From Ostrinia nubilalis (Eukaryota > Arthropoda > Insecta > Lepidoptera > Crambidae), in contig NC_087111.1 in the NCBI RefSeq assembly GCF_963855985.1, positions 1,741,001-1,805,000 on the forward strand: DNA of 64,000 bases, written 5' to 3'. Below, in pieces: positions 31,742-42,030 of this stretch. Each line of letters opens with the position of its first letter. Position 1 is the stretch's first letter. A program made the translations under genes and the position numbers. A model generated the notes under the pieces. The model did not search any database, was not told the DNA's origin, and was given only the letters and a program-made list of their open reading frames with translations.

Positions 31742-32194
31742 TACAGGGTGACGTGTAATAAGTGAACATCCTTGTAAGGGATAACAGGTTATTGTAACCA
31801 ATTTATTTATGTAGTTGTAGGTATATGCTTAGGCAAAAGTCAAGCATTTCTCAGTTTTAATAGGGACATCCTAACATGGTGTTCCGATAAAAATTGAGCG
31901 GGCGCCCCTTTATCACTCTTTTTTCTTTTATTTTATTACTTTTATGTTTTACTGTGTGTTTAATAAAGTCTTTTATTATTTTTATTATTTATAGTTTGGG
32001 CTTTTTCTACCTTAGCTTAAAAGCAGGAAAATTTAAAATCAGCTACGGGATATTAATTATTATTATTTTGATTTTTTGTATGGAAAAATTACATTGTGTT
32101 TTGCGTAGGCAAATACTTATCTAATTTGATTGCAAATGACATGCACTATAATCCTTTACAAGGATGTTCACTCATTACAAGATGTCATCCTGTA
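31742..32194. mobile_element. 453 bp Tc1/mariner-like MITE (TA|CAGGGTGAC)
   Basis: TACAGGGTGACGTGTAATAA and GTGAACATCCTTGTAA on the left are mirrored on the right (minus-strand TACAGGATGACATCTTGTAA, GTGAACATCCTTGTAAAGG), giving ~40 bp inverted ends inside TA. Assignment to Tc1/mariner rests on TA plus CAG...CTG ends. Confidence 0.7.
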
Positions 32195-32349
32195 TACGCA
32201 AAAAAAAACTTTATTTTTAACACAATGTTTATTTTGAGTAACAAATCGTCAAAAAGAAACACATTAAAATCAAATGATTGTAGTCTCAATTTTTTATTTT
32301 ATTTTTTAAGCAATTTAAAAATAGAACAAAGACGCAATTGGAATACCCG

Positions 32350-32830
32350 TCCCTAGTACAAAGTCGGTTGTGTATATCCGACGTCAAAATTACCAAACTT
32401 TACCGAAGTACAACGATGGTTCTGATCAAACGTCAAACAAAAGTCCTTAGAACAAATGTAAGTTCAGTACGTCCGCCACCAAAAACAATTATTTTGTACC
32501 AAACATTCTTAATGTTTATACTCATTAATCTACCTACAAATACCATAAAATAAAAACAAAAGGACACTGTTTCTTTTATTTTCGAACTTCCTAGTACAAC
32601 GACGGGTGTGTACGTACGTCACATTTTTTTTTTCTCTGACTTCCCTAGTAAAGAGATGGTTGTGACTTTCAGTCATCAAAACGATAAAGTGTCCAAACTT
32701 ATAGATATAAAGACGAAATTCTAGATACATTCAATATCAATACGAATATAAATGTATAAGCTATTCCAACAAACGATGTGCAGTCTTCCGAAGTACAATG
32801 ACGCTTGCACAAACACGTCTCTGTACTGCG
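32350..32830 (+). repeat. Array of five degenerate GTACAACGAYGGTTGTG motifs
   Basis: TAGTACAAAGTCGGTTGTG (32355), AAGTACAACGATGGTTCTG (32405), TAGTACAACGACGGGTGTG (32593), TAGTAAAGAGATGGTTGTG (32648), AAGTACAATGACGCTTGC (32792). Each is followed 6-12 bp later by a form of ACGTCA. They share GAACAACGACG with the outer 28 bp inverted repeats. Confidence 0.5.
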
Positions 32831-32938
32831 TTAGAATAATCACATCCGTCGGTGTTCGATTCTGTATCTTCGATATTATTACGAATTTTGAAAAATTAAA
32901 AAATTAGTTTATAAAGGGGCTATTTTAGAGTAGTTTAA

Positions 32939-33864
32939 CCCGGCGCCAATGACGTGAAAATAATTGCAAAGACGACGACCCCGGGTCATATTGACCCATA
33001 CTTCATCGATCATTTTTTCAGGAAATTTAACAAGTAATCTTAATTTTAATAACTGACTATGTTTATAGGGTTCTTTACTGAGCTAATAAAATAAAAATAA
33101 AACTAATACATAATATAAATCAATTTTTTATTAATTTTTAAACAAAACATGAAAAAATCATGTATAAAAACACAATGAGTCTATATTTTTTGTTTTTGGT
33201 AAAGATTTTTAGTATTTATAGAAATCAACAATGTTATATAGTGAAAAAGAGATAAAATCAACTTCTTATATGCAAATACAATGAGATCAGTCTTCTACTT
33301 CGTCATTCAGAGCCATCGAATTGCTGCAACTGGTGCAGTATGTAATCAAATGGTCTGGGCATGTAAATGTGGCATGACGCACTTGCCGGCGTCGTACTAT
33401 TGCAAGGTCGAGATTATCCGAAGACTGAGTCCAAATTACTTGCGTCTTTTTCACATTCGTTGCTATTTCTAAGTTCTAGCTATTACAGCCTGATATTCTT
33501 CACTCTCGGAATCCGACTCTTCTTAGCAGCGCTTCATTCTTTCTGGGTCATTTAACAAAGACATTTTGACTAAAACTTGAAAAAGAACAACATAAGGTAG
33601 CACTAAACACAAAATAAGCGAATAAAAGTAAGCCACAAAATCACCGCGCCACCGATGACGCCGGGTCATAATGACCCGTTTTAATTTGAAGCCTGTGTAT
33701 CTCGCTACGCAAGCGGAGTCACACTGAGTTAACTAACGGAATGGACTAAGGGAGGTTGTATCTCCAGCTATACGAACGCTCGAACCACAAAATGGACGCA
33801 AAAAAAAATTATGAACGTTTGAAAATGCCTCGGGTCAATATGACCCAGCGTCATTGACGCCGGG
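32939..33864. mobile_element. 926 bp piggyBac-like element with TTAA target duplication
   Basis: CCCGGCGCCAATGACG (left) and, on the minus strand, CCCGGCGTCAATGACG (right) are inverted ends beginning CCC. TTAA lies at 32935-32938 and 33865-33868. Three GGGTCAWWATGACCC palindromes occur inside (32983, 33662, 33832). A minus-strand scrap near 33560-33450 reads MSLLNDPERM..EESDSESEE, like the acidic N-terminus of piggyBac transposases; most of the transposase is gone. Confidence 0.7.
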
Positions 33865-33928
33865 TTAATGCAAAAAAACAGATTTTGACGGTTGCGATCA
33901 TACGACGTTGTTCGACGACGCCGACGAT

Positions 33929-34477
33929 TTGTCTCTAATATTTTCCGCACATATTTAATAATTAGGTAGTACGAGGGGCTAATGGGACTATTAGTAATTT
34001 GTGCAATAACAAATTACTAATAATCTTTTTTTTTATTTAAAAAAAAAATGTTTTTTTTAAACAATTTATTTATTTATTTTATGTTGGTAGTAGTGATAGG
34101 TTACCTCTACGCTGTTTAGTTGTCTGATCATAAGTAAACCCAGCCGGAATCAAACCCCAATACCGCCGCTCGTAAAGCGCTGCTGATGCCTAATTGATAA
34201 GCCGCGGTTGCTATGAATGGTGATGAGGTCGATGAACTTATTAGGGCTGTCACTTGTTAGTATTTCATTCAAAAAAGGTTACATTTGTTCTTAGTCCTTA
34301 GCTTTGGCCTCTTTAGTCAGTGAACGATTTTTTTCTCTCTTTCTAATAAAAATCATAGCTTTTTTGGTCCTTTCTTTTCTACTGTTTTTGCTTTTTTAAG
34401 AATCATTATTGCCATTATTTGTAAAGAAAATACAATGAGACAAACATCTGGCAACTTTAGTTGCAATTATGTATTAA
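33929..34477. other. Unassigned AT-rich sequence
   Basis: Poly-T and poly-A runs; no gene or repeat end recognised. Confidence 0.4.
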
Positions 34478-34665
34478 TCACAATATTATACGAGTATATA
34501 ACTCAAAGGTGACTGACCGACTGACATAACCACTGGACGGATCGGGCTTTAATTTGGTATGTAGATGTTATGACGTAGGCATCCGCTAAGAAAGGATTTT
34601 ACGAAACTCCACCCCTAAGGGGGTAAAACGGGATCCACGCGTACGAAGTCGCGGGCGGCCGCTAG
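34478..34665 (+). mobile_element. Non-autonomous Helitron (GCGGGCGGCCGCTAG type)
   Basis: A|TCACAATATTATACGAG start, then GACTGACCGACTGAC, CCTAAGGGGGTAAAACGGG and GCGGGCGGCCGCTAG. Its terminal CCGCTAG is duplicated at 34902-34908 around a MITE, and the expected host T follows the second copy. Confidence 0.8.
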
Positions 34666-34901
34666 CAGAGTAAATACAAATGAGTAGGTCATCTTCATAG
34701 AAATGCACCGAGCGCGGTTTGTATGTGAGCGCGCCAATATACGTATGCGGCGCGCACGCACACACTGACAAAATTTAAGGGGGATTAGCGGGGAGCCAGT
34801 CGTGGTTGCGCCGAATTTTGTCAGTGCTCGGTGGCGCGCTCACATACAAACCGCGCCCGTGCGTTTCTATGAAGATGACCTACTCATTTGTATTTACTCT
34901 G
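34666..34901. mobile_element. 236 bp hAT-like hairpin MITE in a Helitron terminus
   Basis: CAGAGTAAATACAAATGAGT opens and its inverse closes. The arms pair over ~80 bp (GTCATCTTCATAGAAA, GCGCGGTTTGTATGTGAGCG). CCGCTAG is on both sides (34659-34665, 34902-34908). CAGAG...CTCTG ends with a 7-8 bp duplication suggest hAT. Confidence 0.85.
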
Positions 34902-35186
34902 CCGCTAGTTCGCAATAAAAATGTATCAGTCTGTTTGTCCTCTTTTGTATAGAATAAATAAAAACCCAGACATCTTACCAGACTGTAATCAGATTACAAA
35001 GACGATTAATAAGTCTTAGAAACCAAAGCTGTCTGCCCAGAAATAGCCAATGCAAGCAAAAACTAAATTAATTAAATCCTGCAAAGATCTACACCGTCTG
35101 GCTATTATACCACAAATTAGACAAGACGATAGACGGAGTGCAGCAAGAAATGGATTAAAAGTAGCCTCAAGAAACTTGAATTGCAA

Positions 35187-35407
35187 TCTATACTAATATT
35201 ATAAATGCGAAAGTAACTCTGTCTGTCTCGCTTTCACGCCTAAACCACTGAAAGGATTTCGATGAAATTTGGCATACAGATAGTTTCAGTCCCGGGAAAG
35301 GACATAGGATAGTTTTTATCCCGGTTTTTGAAACAGGGACGCGCGCAATAAAGTTTTTCTGTGACAGACAAAATTTCACGCGGGCGAAGCCGCGGGTGGA
35401 AAGCTAG
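35187..35407 (+). mobile_element. Non-autonomous Helitron (Lep1-like, GCGGGCGAAGCCGCGGG type)
   Basis: A|TCTATACTAATATTATAAAT start. Interior: TTTCACGCCTAAACCACTG, AAAGGACATAGGATAGTTTT. 3' hairpin GCGGGCGAAGCCGCGGGTGG and AAAGCTAG|T. The same family in reverse is at 63123. Confidence 0.9.
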
Positions 35408-36294
35408 TATGCTATAAGATTAGGTAATACAAAATCAATACATTTCGACTATTTTCTACATTTCGAATCTTTCCCTTTCACCTCCCTCTTTCTATCAAAA
35501 TAAAAACTTCGTTTTGCAGTTAGAGTTATAAAACAAAAGCCAGAAATAAATATGTCAAAATGTGCTTATTCATTTATTTTGATGAACAATAAAATTTTGG
35601 ATTATTTACCTATAACAGACTGAGCATGTCATTGTTCTCTTCCTACCGGAATGCGTCAGATGGAGGGTTATGTTGGTTATTATGATTTTTTAACGATGCG
35701 CAAATTGATGTCTAAATATTCTTTACAGAATAAACGGTTGTTTATTTGTATCATCTAAGCCTCTGTGATTTCAAAAATAAAACATTCCACCCAATGTTAC
35801 AACCCTAGCTTTTTCTTCGATGTTTGCCACAAATGTGCCGAAATGATCGCACTTATTTATGAATGTACGAAAACAAAAGCTGAATAAGTAGTAAAAGGAA
35901 ACGCTATTTTTGTATTTTTGGGTTAACATCACATCTGCCCTCGATACGAATTTAGCAACCCCTTAAATTTGGCCTTCTAAGCCAAATAGGTACTTTTTTT
36001 CTTGTTCTTTCTTTTCTGTTTTATTGCAAGGAAAAACCACAGAAACTATGTTTTTCTTGATTTATGTCTCCTTTTTAGGAAAAAAAAACTGCTAGCCTTT
36101 TTCAATATCATGGCAGAAAGCAGGTTAATCTTCAAACGGGTTTGTCTATACAGTTGGATTGAACAAGCATAATCATAAAATACTTAGGATACAATATTAC
36201 GGCGGAAGAAACTCAGTATCCATTGTCAAACTTTTGTTTTATTAGCATCCCCAGTCGATGAAGAACATGATGTGCCCTGCGTGCCGATTTTATG
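35408..36294. other. Unassigned AT-rich sequence
   Basis: No gene or repeat end recognised. Confidence 0.4.
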
Positions 36295-36376
36295 AATGCT
36301 ATTGACAAAGCCACTCTTGTAGCGGAATTTTGGGCTGACACTGTATAGGTTTGTTGTCGACATGACAAGAAGAAGA
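36295..36376 (+). mobile_element. Non-LTR family D, 3' end
   Basis: AAGCCACTCTTGTAGCGGAA, TTTTGGGCTGACACTGTATA, TTGTCGACATGACAAGAAGAAG. Same end as at 9989 and 40188 in opposite orientation. Confidence 0.7.
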
Positions 36377-36896
36377 AAAACCTAAAAATATTTGACATGT
36401 AAAACGTGCGAGTAATCCAGATGAAACTAATAAGTACCTAGTCTTGCGATTATGAAGGATATAGTAAGAAATTGATGAAATTAGTAGAAGATGGATCACT
36501 TCCAGCCATAACTTCTTCAGGTATTCAGTCCATCAAGTGGAGGGCATCCCACAATATTACCTAGTTGTGGTTTCCATTCAACTAAGCTGGCTAATTGAGT
36601 CCAGATTGGTTCCAATACTGCATAGTGTGACTGTAGCCTTAACTGCGTTAGCTAAATTGAACGCAAAGGGCGACTAAATTGAGAATGAAATCCATTAACG
36701 TAAATCTTTTTCTTTTCCGTTTAGTTTAACCGAGATTTCTTATTTACTTTTGAGTGAATGAAATTTCTGGAACAACAAAAATAGCTGTGACAAAAATGGA
36801 ATTCGATTGAGTAATCGTTTATCATAATAACTGACGGACAGTGACTTTGTAAACCAATTTGTATTTGAAGTAAATTAGGTAGGTATAGTTTCCTTA

Positions 36897-37013
36897 GGCT
36901 GGGTTGCACCATCTTACTTTAAGTTTGACAAACGTCAAAAATCTGTCGAACTCCATACAAAAAACACCGGTTATTATTATAGTTACGGTCAAAGTTTGGT
37001 GGTGCACTCAGCC
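36897..37013. mobile_element. MITE family M2
   Basis: GGCTGGGTTGCACCATCTTA..GGTGGTGCACTCAGCC, TTA on both sides (36894-36896, 37014-37016). The right TTA is also the left TTA of the next MITE. Confidence 0.85.
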
Positions 37014-37016
37014 TTA

Positions 37017-37445
37017 GGCCTCAGCCTCGAACTTAGCGGGCAGCGGCGCGGGAGCGGCGGCGGGGCGGGAGCGGCAGGATCTTATGCGTAAAATCAAATA
37101 GACCGGTTCTCGAAAACAGCGGCGCGGCAGCGGCGCCGGAGCGGGCAACGAGCGGGCAGCGGCGAGGGAGCGGGCAACGAGCGGGCAGCGCACTCCTTCT
37201 TTTGCCAACAATAAATCGAGCGTTAGGAATAAATTTGAATCGAAATAAAATTGTCGCCATTGTTCAGACATTTCGTTTGCGAATAAAAACAAATATCTCG
37301 ACAACACAACCCCGAACACAACACTTCTCCGCTAAAGCGCCGCGCGAGCTGCCCGCTGGTTTCGAGAACGGGTCTGCGTTGCCCGCCCCGCTCCCGCGCC
37401 GCCGCCGCCGCCGCCCCGCTGCCCGCTAAGTTCGAGGCTGAGGCC
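37017..37445. mobile_element. GC-rich hairpin MITE (GGCCTCAGCCTCGAAC ends)
   Basis: GGCCTCAGCCTCGAACTTAG opens and the exact inverse closes, with TTA at 37014-37016 and 37446-37448. The arms are GCGGGCAGCGGCGCGGGAGC-type low-complexity GC sequence, with GGTTCTCGAAA repeated on both arms. Three short frames in both orientations are artefacts of the GC content. Confidence 0.8.
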
Positions 37446-37628
37446 TTAAAGTGTTATTTAATTGTTATACCTTGTAGTTTTCCAGGAAAGAGTAACCCTA
37501 AGAATGTTTAATTTATTTTACGTAGGTAGTAGGTATATTATTGTTTTAAAGACCTTCATAAATTACAAAACCAAAGATAGTTTGCATAACCTAGTTCTTA
37601 CTTCACATACTTACCTACTACTACCTAC

Positions 37629-37781
37629 TCCTACTAATATTATAAATGCGAAAATTTGGATGACTGGATGGATGTTTGTTACTCTTTCACGCAAAAACTA
37701 CTGAACGGATTTTGATGAAACTTTACAGTATTATTGTTTAAAACCCAGAATAACATATAGGCCAAAGTTAGCATAAAGTTG
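37629..37781 (+). mobile_element. Helitron 5' part, 3' truncated
   Basis: TCCTACTAATATTATAAATG then GATGACTGGATGGATGTTTG, TCACGCAAAAACTACTGAAC, GAATAACATATAGGCCAAAG. No CTAG terminus follows. Confidence 0.65.
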
Positions 37782-38094
37782 TTTTAATTACTCTTCAATC
37801 TTCATATTATTATTATTTTTAATTCATATTCAAAACAAATCTTCAATAGAGTCCCGACTCGCGACCTTTTTTCAACTCTTGATAATAATGAATGCACGTT
37901 TCCACTGTACGGGCGGGGACTACGAGGTAAGTGGGTAATTTAATATAATCCAACAAAGCATTCATCTGCTACCAACGGGTCTCGACCAGTGGGGTACAAC
38001 AGGTTTCTAGGTGTATACTACACTGCAAGTTATGAGAGAACAGCGTGAACATTTTCTTCATTTGCAAGCTTCCGTTGTAAAAAAAAATTTTTAA

Positions 38095-38636
38095 TCTATA
38101 CTTATAATAAATCTGTAGAGAGGTCAATTCTGTACATGAAATGTATTTTCTCTATACTTATAATAAATCTGTAGAGAGGTCAATTCTGTACATGAAATAT
38201 ATTTTCAAAATAACTATCAGGGGGTGATTAGTGATCGATACTTATGCCAAAAATGCAATCAGTAACATTTTTGTCTGTCTGTCTGTATGTTCCTTATAGA
38301 AACAAAAATTACTCAATGGATTTTAACGAAACTTGGTACAATTATTCTTCATACTCCTGGGCAGGTTATAGTATACTTAGGAATTGCCACGGGAACGGGA
38401 ATAAGCGGGAAAATCCTTTTGTATGAAAAATCTAAACCGCTTAAGTTAGATGCTTGAAATTTGGCATTCAGGTACCTTAGTAAACTTAAAGCTTAGTTAC
38501 AACAGGATATTCCAAAATTCCCACGGGAACGGGAGTTAGCGGGAAAAAACATTTGTATGAAAAAATCTAAACCGCGTAAGATAGATGAAGGGGGTAAAAC
38601 GGGATTCACGCGTACGAAGTCGCGGGCGGCCGCTAG
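38095..38636 (+). mobile_element. Non-autonomous Helitron with duplicated 5' end
   Basis: The first 56 bp (TCTATACTTATAATAAATCT..) occur twice head to tail, at 38095-38150 and 38151-38206, with one difference. The interior has two copies of a GCCACGGGAACGGGAATAAGC..AATCTAAACCGC..AAGTTAGATG block. 3' end: GCGGGCGGCCGCTAG|T. Confidence 0.85.
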
Positions 38637-38984
38637 TTACAGAATAAATCTTAAAATTTTATTTTTATAGATGGTTTCATCCACGAAGACGCGCTCCACT
38701 ACTTTTTGTCGAGGGAAGCGCGGGGTGCGGGGAGTTTGATCCGAGCAATCTGAGCGTCATTATTGTAGTGTGCTTGTGCACTCATGGATACTATCATCTA
38801 TGGGTGAGACGTCTCCCGTCACGATCTATATCAATTTTTATCCGTACATTACACCACTACACACGTAGGTTTAAAATACTGCATTAGATCGAGAGGGGCC
38901 TATGACATCCAGTAGACATCCTGTGGCTGATGATCCGAATTTCTGACTCTTTCTCATGACTGCCCTGAAAACATGAACATTGCT

Positions 38985-39200
38985 TGAGGCCTATCATCAG
39001 CTTTGCACTAGAGGGAACTCCTCGATCTCCTCCTATGTTCTTCTGATTGATTTCGTTGCGGGTCCAATGACAGTTTAACTTTCCCCTCTTGACCAGTGTA
39101 GGTCAACTGGTTGGGTTTGTAATTGCGGTCAAGCTGTAGTTCCTGGATACACAGGAGTTGCAGCGGTGGGAACGAAAGATGGGAATAGTCCCGTTACTAT
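38985..39200 (-). repeat. Dispersed repeat family E
   Basis: Reverse orientation: CTATGTTCTTCTGATTGATT, GTTGCGGGTCCAATGACAGT, CTGGTTGGGTTTG, CAAGCTGTAGTTCCTGG, ACAGGAGTTGCAGCGGTGGG, ATAGTCCCGT. Confidence 0.6.
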
Positions 39201-39642
39201 TTTCACTTGCACCACACCCGATTGGGAAGCCTGCATCGTTTTTGCACCGATCCTCTGATTTCCCTGGAGTGCCTCGTCCAGGGACTGTTCGATCCAGTGC
39301 ACATTTATTTGTGTACGATATGATGAACAGGTTTACAGGAATTTGTTGGGAGAATCAAATTTCGCAGGTCTAGACTAGAATAGTCATATTGTGATTGGTT
39401 CTTTTCCAAACGCAAAAGTTTATAAATTTTGAAGCACATTTGTATTGGAAACGTCAAATTATATTTGCAATTTGAAAATGAACTCCCCACTAAAACCAAA
39501 ATAACATTTATTTAGTTATCGAAACATTCATCTACCAAGTTAGTAAAACCACAGAATAATAATAAGTAAAACGAAATACAACCAATTTACTACAGCTTTG
39601 TAATAAACTAACTAATCTTAAATTAACACGCTCTACAGTTAA

Positions 39643-39771
39643 GCAGGGTTGCACAATCGTACTTTAACTGTAACAAACGTCAAAAATCTGTCGAACTCCA
39701 TACAAAAACACCGGTAATTGTCATAGTTATACCGTTAAAGCGTGGTTAAAGTAAGGTGGTGGAACTCAGCC
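39643..39771. mobile_element. MITE family M2
   Basis: GCAGGGTTGCACAATCGTAC..AAGGTGGTGGAACTCAGCC with TAA on both sides (39640-39642, 39772-39774). It contains a small internal duplication ACCGTTAAAGCGTGGTTAAAG. Confidence 0.8.
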
Positions 39772-40187
39772 TAAGACTGTACTTACTTTGTGATAAGTTG
39801 GTACTCGTTACAAATGGGTTTGCAATTAAAAAGTTCCAATCTTTCTATTTTTTACAAGTTCGCTATAATTGGGATACCCTTGAAATAATATTGTGAAAAA
39901 CAAGCTTTTATGATTGGTGTTAACCAACTTTGCGCAATATAAAGTAAAGCAAAATAACGGCTTTATTAAGAAAATACTAGCACTTTCAGATATTTAATAC
40001 AATAAAAGTCAATTCAAAACAAAGTTAGACGTATAATTAATTTTACAACAAAAGTTATGACAAACCGCGCGAAGTTTTATCTTCGACAATAACTGGAGTT
40101 TCTTTATTAACTTTATCGAAAAGGAATGTTTTAACATAACGCAGTTGGCAAGAGAAGGTTCGCACCCTACATCATATCACTTGACAC
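39772..40187. other. Unassigned AT-rich sequence
   Basis: No gene or repeat end recognised. Confidence 0.4.
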
Positions 40188-40305
40188 TTCTTCTTCTTAT
40201 CGTGTCGACAACAAACCTACACAGTGTCAGCCCAAAACTCCGCCACAAGAGTAGCGTTGTCAGCGGCATTCATTAAATCCTCCTGAGTGCAGTTGCTCGG
40301 GCACT
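40188..40305 (-). mobile_element. Non-LTR family D, 3' end
   Basis: CTTCTTCTTCTTATCGTGTCG, CAACAAACCTACACAGTGTC, GCCACAAGAGTAGCGTTGTC, GTTGCTCGGGCACT. Nearly identical to 9989-10120. Confidence 0.75.
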
Positions 40306-40365
40306 TGACACTTGACTTGTATTAGTCAACTAATTGTGACTCCGTTCAAGGTCTCCTTTAGCGAC

Positions 40366-40465
40366 AGCGCACACTGGGTGACAAAACGCGGTGACAGACG
40401 CAGCTACAAAACGCGCGCGCGCATCATTTCATATATTAGCTGTCGTTGTGACTCTGCGACATGCC
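40366..40465. mobile_element. Partial MITE family M8
   Basis: AGCGCACACTGGGTGACA and ATTTCATATATTAGCTGTCG correspond to one arm and the centre of the hairpin at 46129-46266. The middle has an expanded GCGCGCGCGC run. Confidence 0.5.
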
Positions 40466-40711
40466 AAAAGCTGTACCTATTTCGTGCCGAATCGTTCTCT
40501 GCCTCTGTAAATAAGTTCTTGGGAATCTCTCCTCTATAACCACAGAATAATAATAAGTACTACGTACAGAAGTTTTACTTCGCGAAAGTATTTAAAAAGA
40601 TGTATGCTCAATGTCATTAACAATATGGTGTAATTTAGCCTGTCTCAAGAGTCAAGCACCATTTTGTTGACAAACGTCAGTGATCGTCACTGCGCCGAAG
40701 CTGGGCTGGCT

Positions 40712-40748
40712 ATCATTTTACCGAAGGGCTGACCTTCGGTAAAATGAT
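40712..40748. repeat. Perfect 16 bp hairpin
   Basis: ATCATTTTACCGAAGG - GCTGA - CCTTCGGTAAAATGAT. No T-tract or gene context suggests a terminator. Probably a short foldback remnant. Confidence 0.6.
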
Positions 40749-41167
40749 GTGACGTGAGGTGCCAAACTGCGGAAAATGGCGGAGGAAATACATGATTTAG
40801 CATGAATTATCATGAATAATATTAACTACTTATTTACCTCTCAGTGTCTTGAAGCAACTTAAAAAAGTACATTCTGTGTTTTTATTATTATTTAGGCAGT
40901 TAAATACTGCACAGTATTTAGTACACCATTTTCTTTATTTTCTTCCATCATACACAAGAATACGCGTGCGTGAGTCAATGTTCGCTCGTATGTGATGCCT
41001 TGTATAGTATCCTGTAGGTGGGCCATCGTGCGTGTTTTGTTTTCGATGTAAACTCGCGGAGATGAACAGGCCTGCTATAACGCAAAAGTAATCGCCTCTA
41101 AGCTGGGTCGTTTGCGCCATTCATCATCTGTCACTTAATATTACAAAAACCTAGTAGTGCTGATTGG

Positions 41168-41350
41168 CTGTTGAGGCAGAAAAGTTCTCAAGTGGCAACC
41201 ACGAGCCGGAAGACTGCAGGCATCCACTGGGTGAACTCACGATCTGGTAAAAAGTCGCGGGAAGCACCTGGATGCGGGCAGCTTAGGACCGGTCGTTATG
41301 GACGGCCGTCTGCTTTTGTCCAGCAGTGGACATCATTTGGCTTAAATGAA
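41168..41350 (+). mobile_element. RTE-A 3' end cut by a Helitron
   Basis: GGCAACCACGAGCCGGAAGA, CACGATCTGGTAAAAAGTCG, AAGCACCTGGATGCGGGCAG, TCCAGCAGTGGACATCATTT, GGCTTAAATGAA. A Helitron terminus starts directly in the GAAC tail. Confidence 0.75.
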
Positions 41351-41493
41351 CTAGCGACCGCCCGCGAATTCGTGCGCTTGGATCCCGTTTTAAAAGGAAG
41401 CTCCATGCAAAATTTAAGACTCCTAGCACTTGTAGTTTCTGAGCTCTTGATGAGTGAGTCAGTCAGTGACCTTTAGCTTTTATTTAAATAGAT
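41351..41493 (-). mobile_element. Short non-autonomous Helitron
   Basis: On the minus strand starts near TCTATTTAAATAAAAGC and ends CGCGGGCGGTCGCTAG|T. Shares CTCCATGCAAAATTTAAGAC and CACTTGTAGTTTCTGAG with 22428. Confidence 0.75.
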
Positions 41494-42030
41494 CAATGTC
41501 TAACCAGTGAGTTTTCTGACTCAATTTAACCTCCATTATGTCCAGCGGAATGTTCCTAGCCTTTGATGCTTTAACAAGTGAATATTGGATTGGATCTTAT
41601 GAAATAATTTGAGTTGACAGACGAAAACCTTTTCAAGTGAACTTACTTTTGGTCTTTTATGCGAGTGGCAATTGGTATTGTAACTTTTGGGGGTTGTCCT
41701 ATTGTAATATTTCACTAATTGGGTCATTAAAGTATTTTAATCTCTTGAGAGTTTCGAGGTCAATCTACAATTTTGTTCTTTGAAACAATTGAGATCATAA
41801 GTACAACTTACTGATGTTACATATAGATACCGTCATTCATAGGCATGTCAGATGCCATCAGATGCCATGATTGAATTGCCATCGGGTCGGGCGGCTGTTT
41901 AACGAGACCTTCAAAGTGCAATACTTTAACTAGCTGTGACACAGAAAGATTAATTGAATTCAACACTCCACATTCTATTGGATCAGAGACTGATCAATAG
42001 AGTCTATCTTTCATCATGGATTTCCATATA
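41494..42030. other. Unassigned AT-rich sequence
   Basis: A tandem CAGATGCCAT doublet near 41850 is the only notable structure. Confidence 0.35.

Larger units (their letters stand above)
30073..33927. mobile_element. Candidate 3.86 kb composite DNA element bounded by 28 bp inverted repeats
   Basis: TCGTCGGCGTCGTCGAACAA..CGTAT at 30073-30100 is repeated in inverted orientation at 33900-33927 with a single mismatch in 28. The interior carries repeated relatives of GTAGAACAACGACGG (near 30330 on the minus strand, and 32355, 32405, 32593, 32648, 32792 on the plus strand). It also holds three separate insertions: RTE-B (30538-31588), a mariner-like MITE (31742-32194) and a piggyBac-like element (32939-33864). 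No transposase for the outer element is visible. The boundary is a hypothesis. Confidence 0.4.

Noticed and set aside
32350..32830. CRISPR-like or satellite array
   Set aside because: Repeats are degenerate and irregularly spaced; eukaryotic transposon context explains them better.
37014..37429. GC-rich overlapping frames as genes or a CpG-island promoter
   Set aside because: All lie within the arms of a hairpin MITE with TTA target duplication; Arg/Pro/Ala-rich translation in every frame reflects composition.
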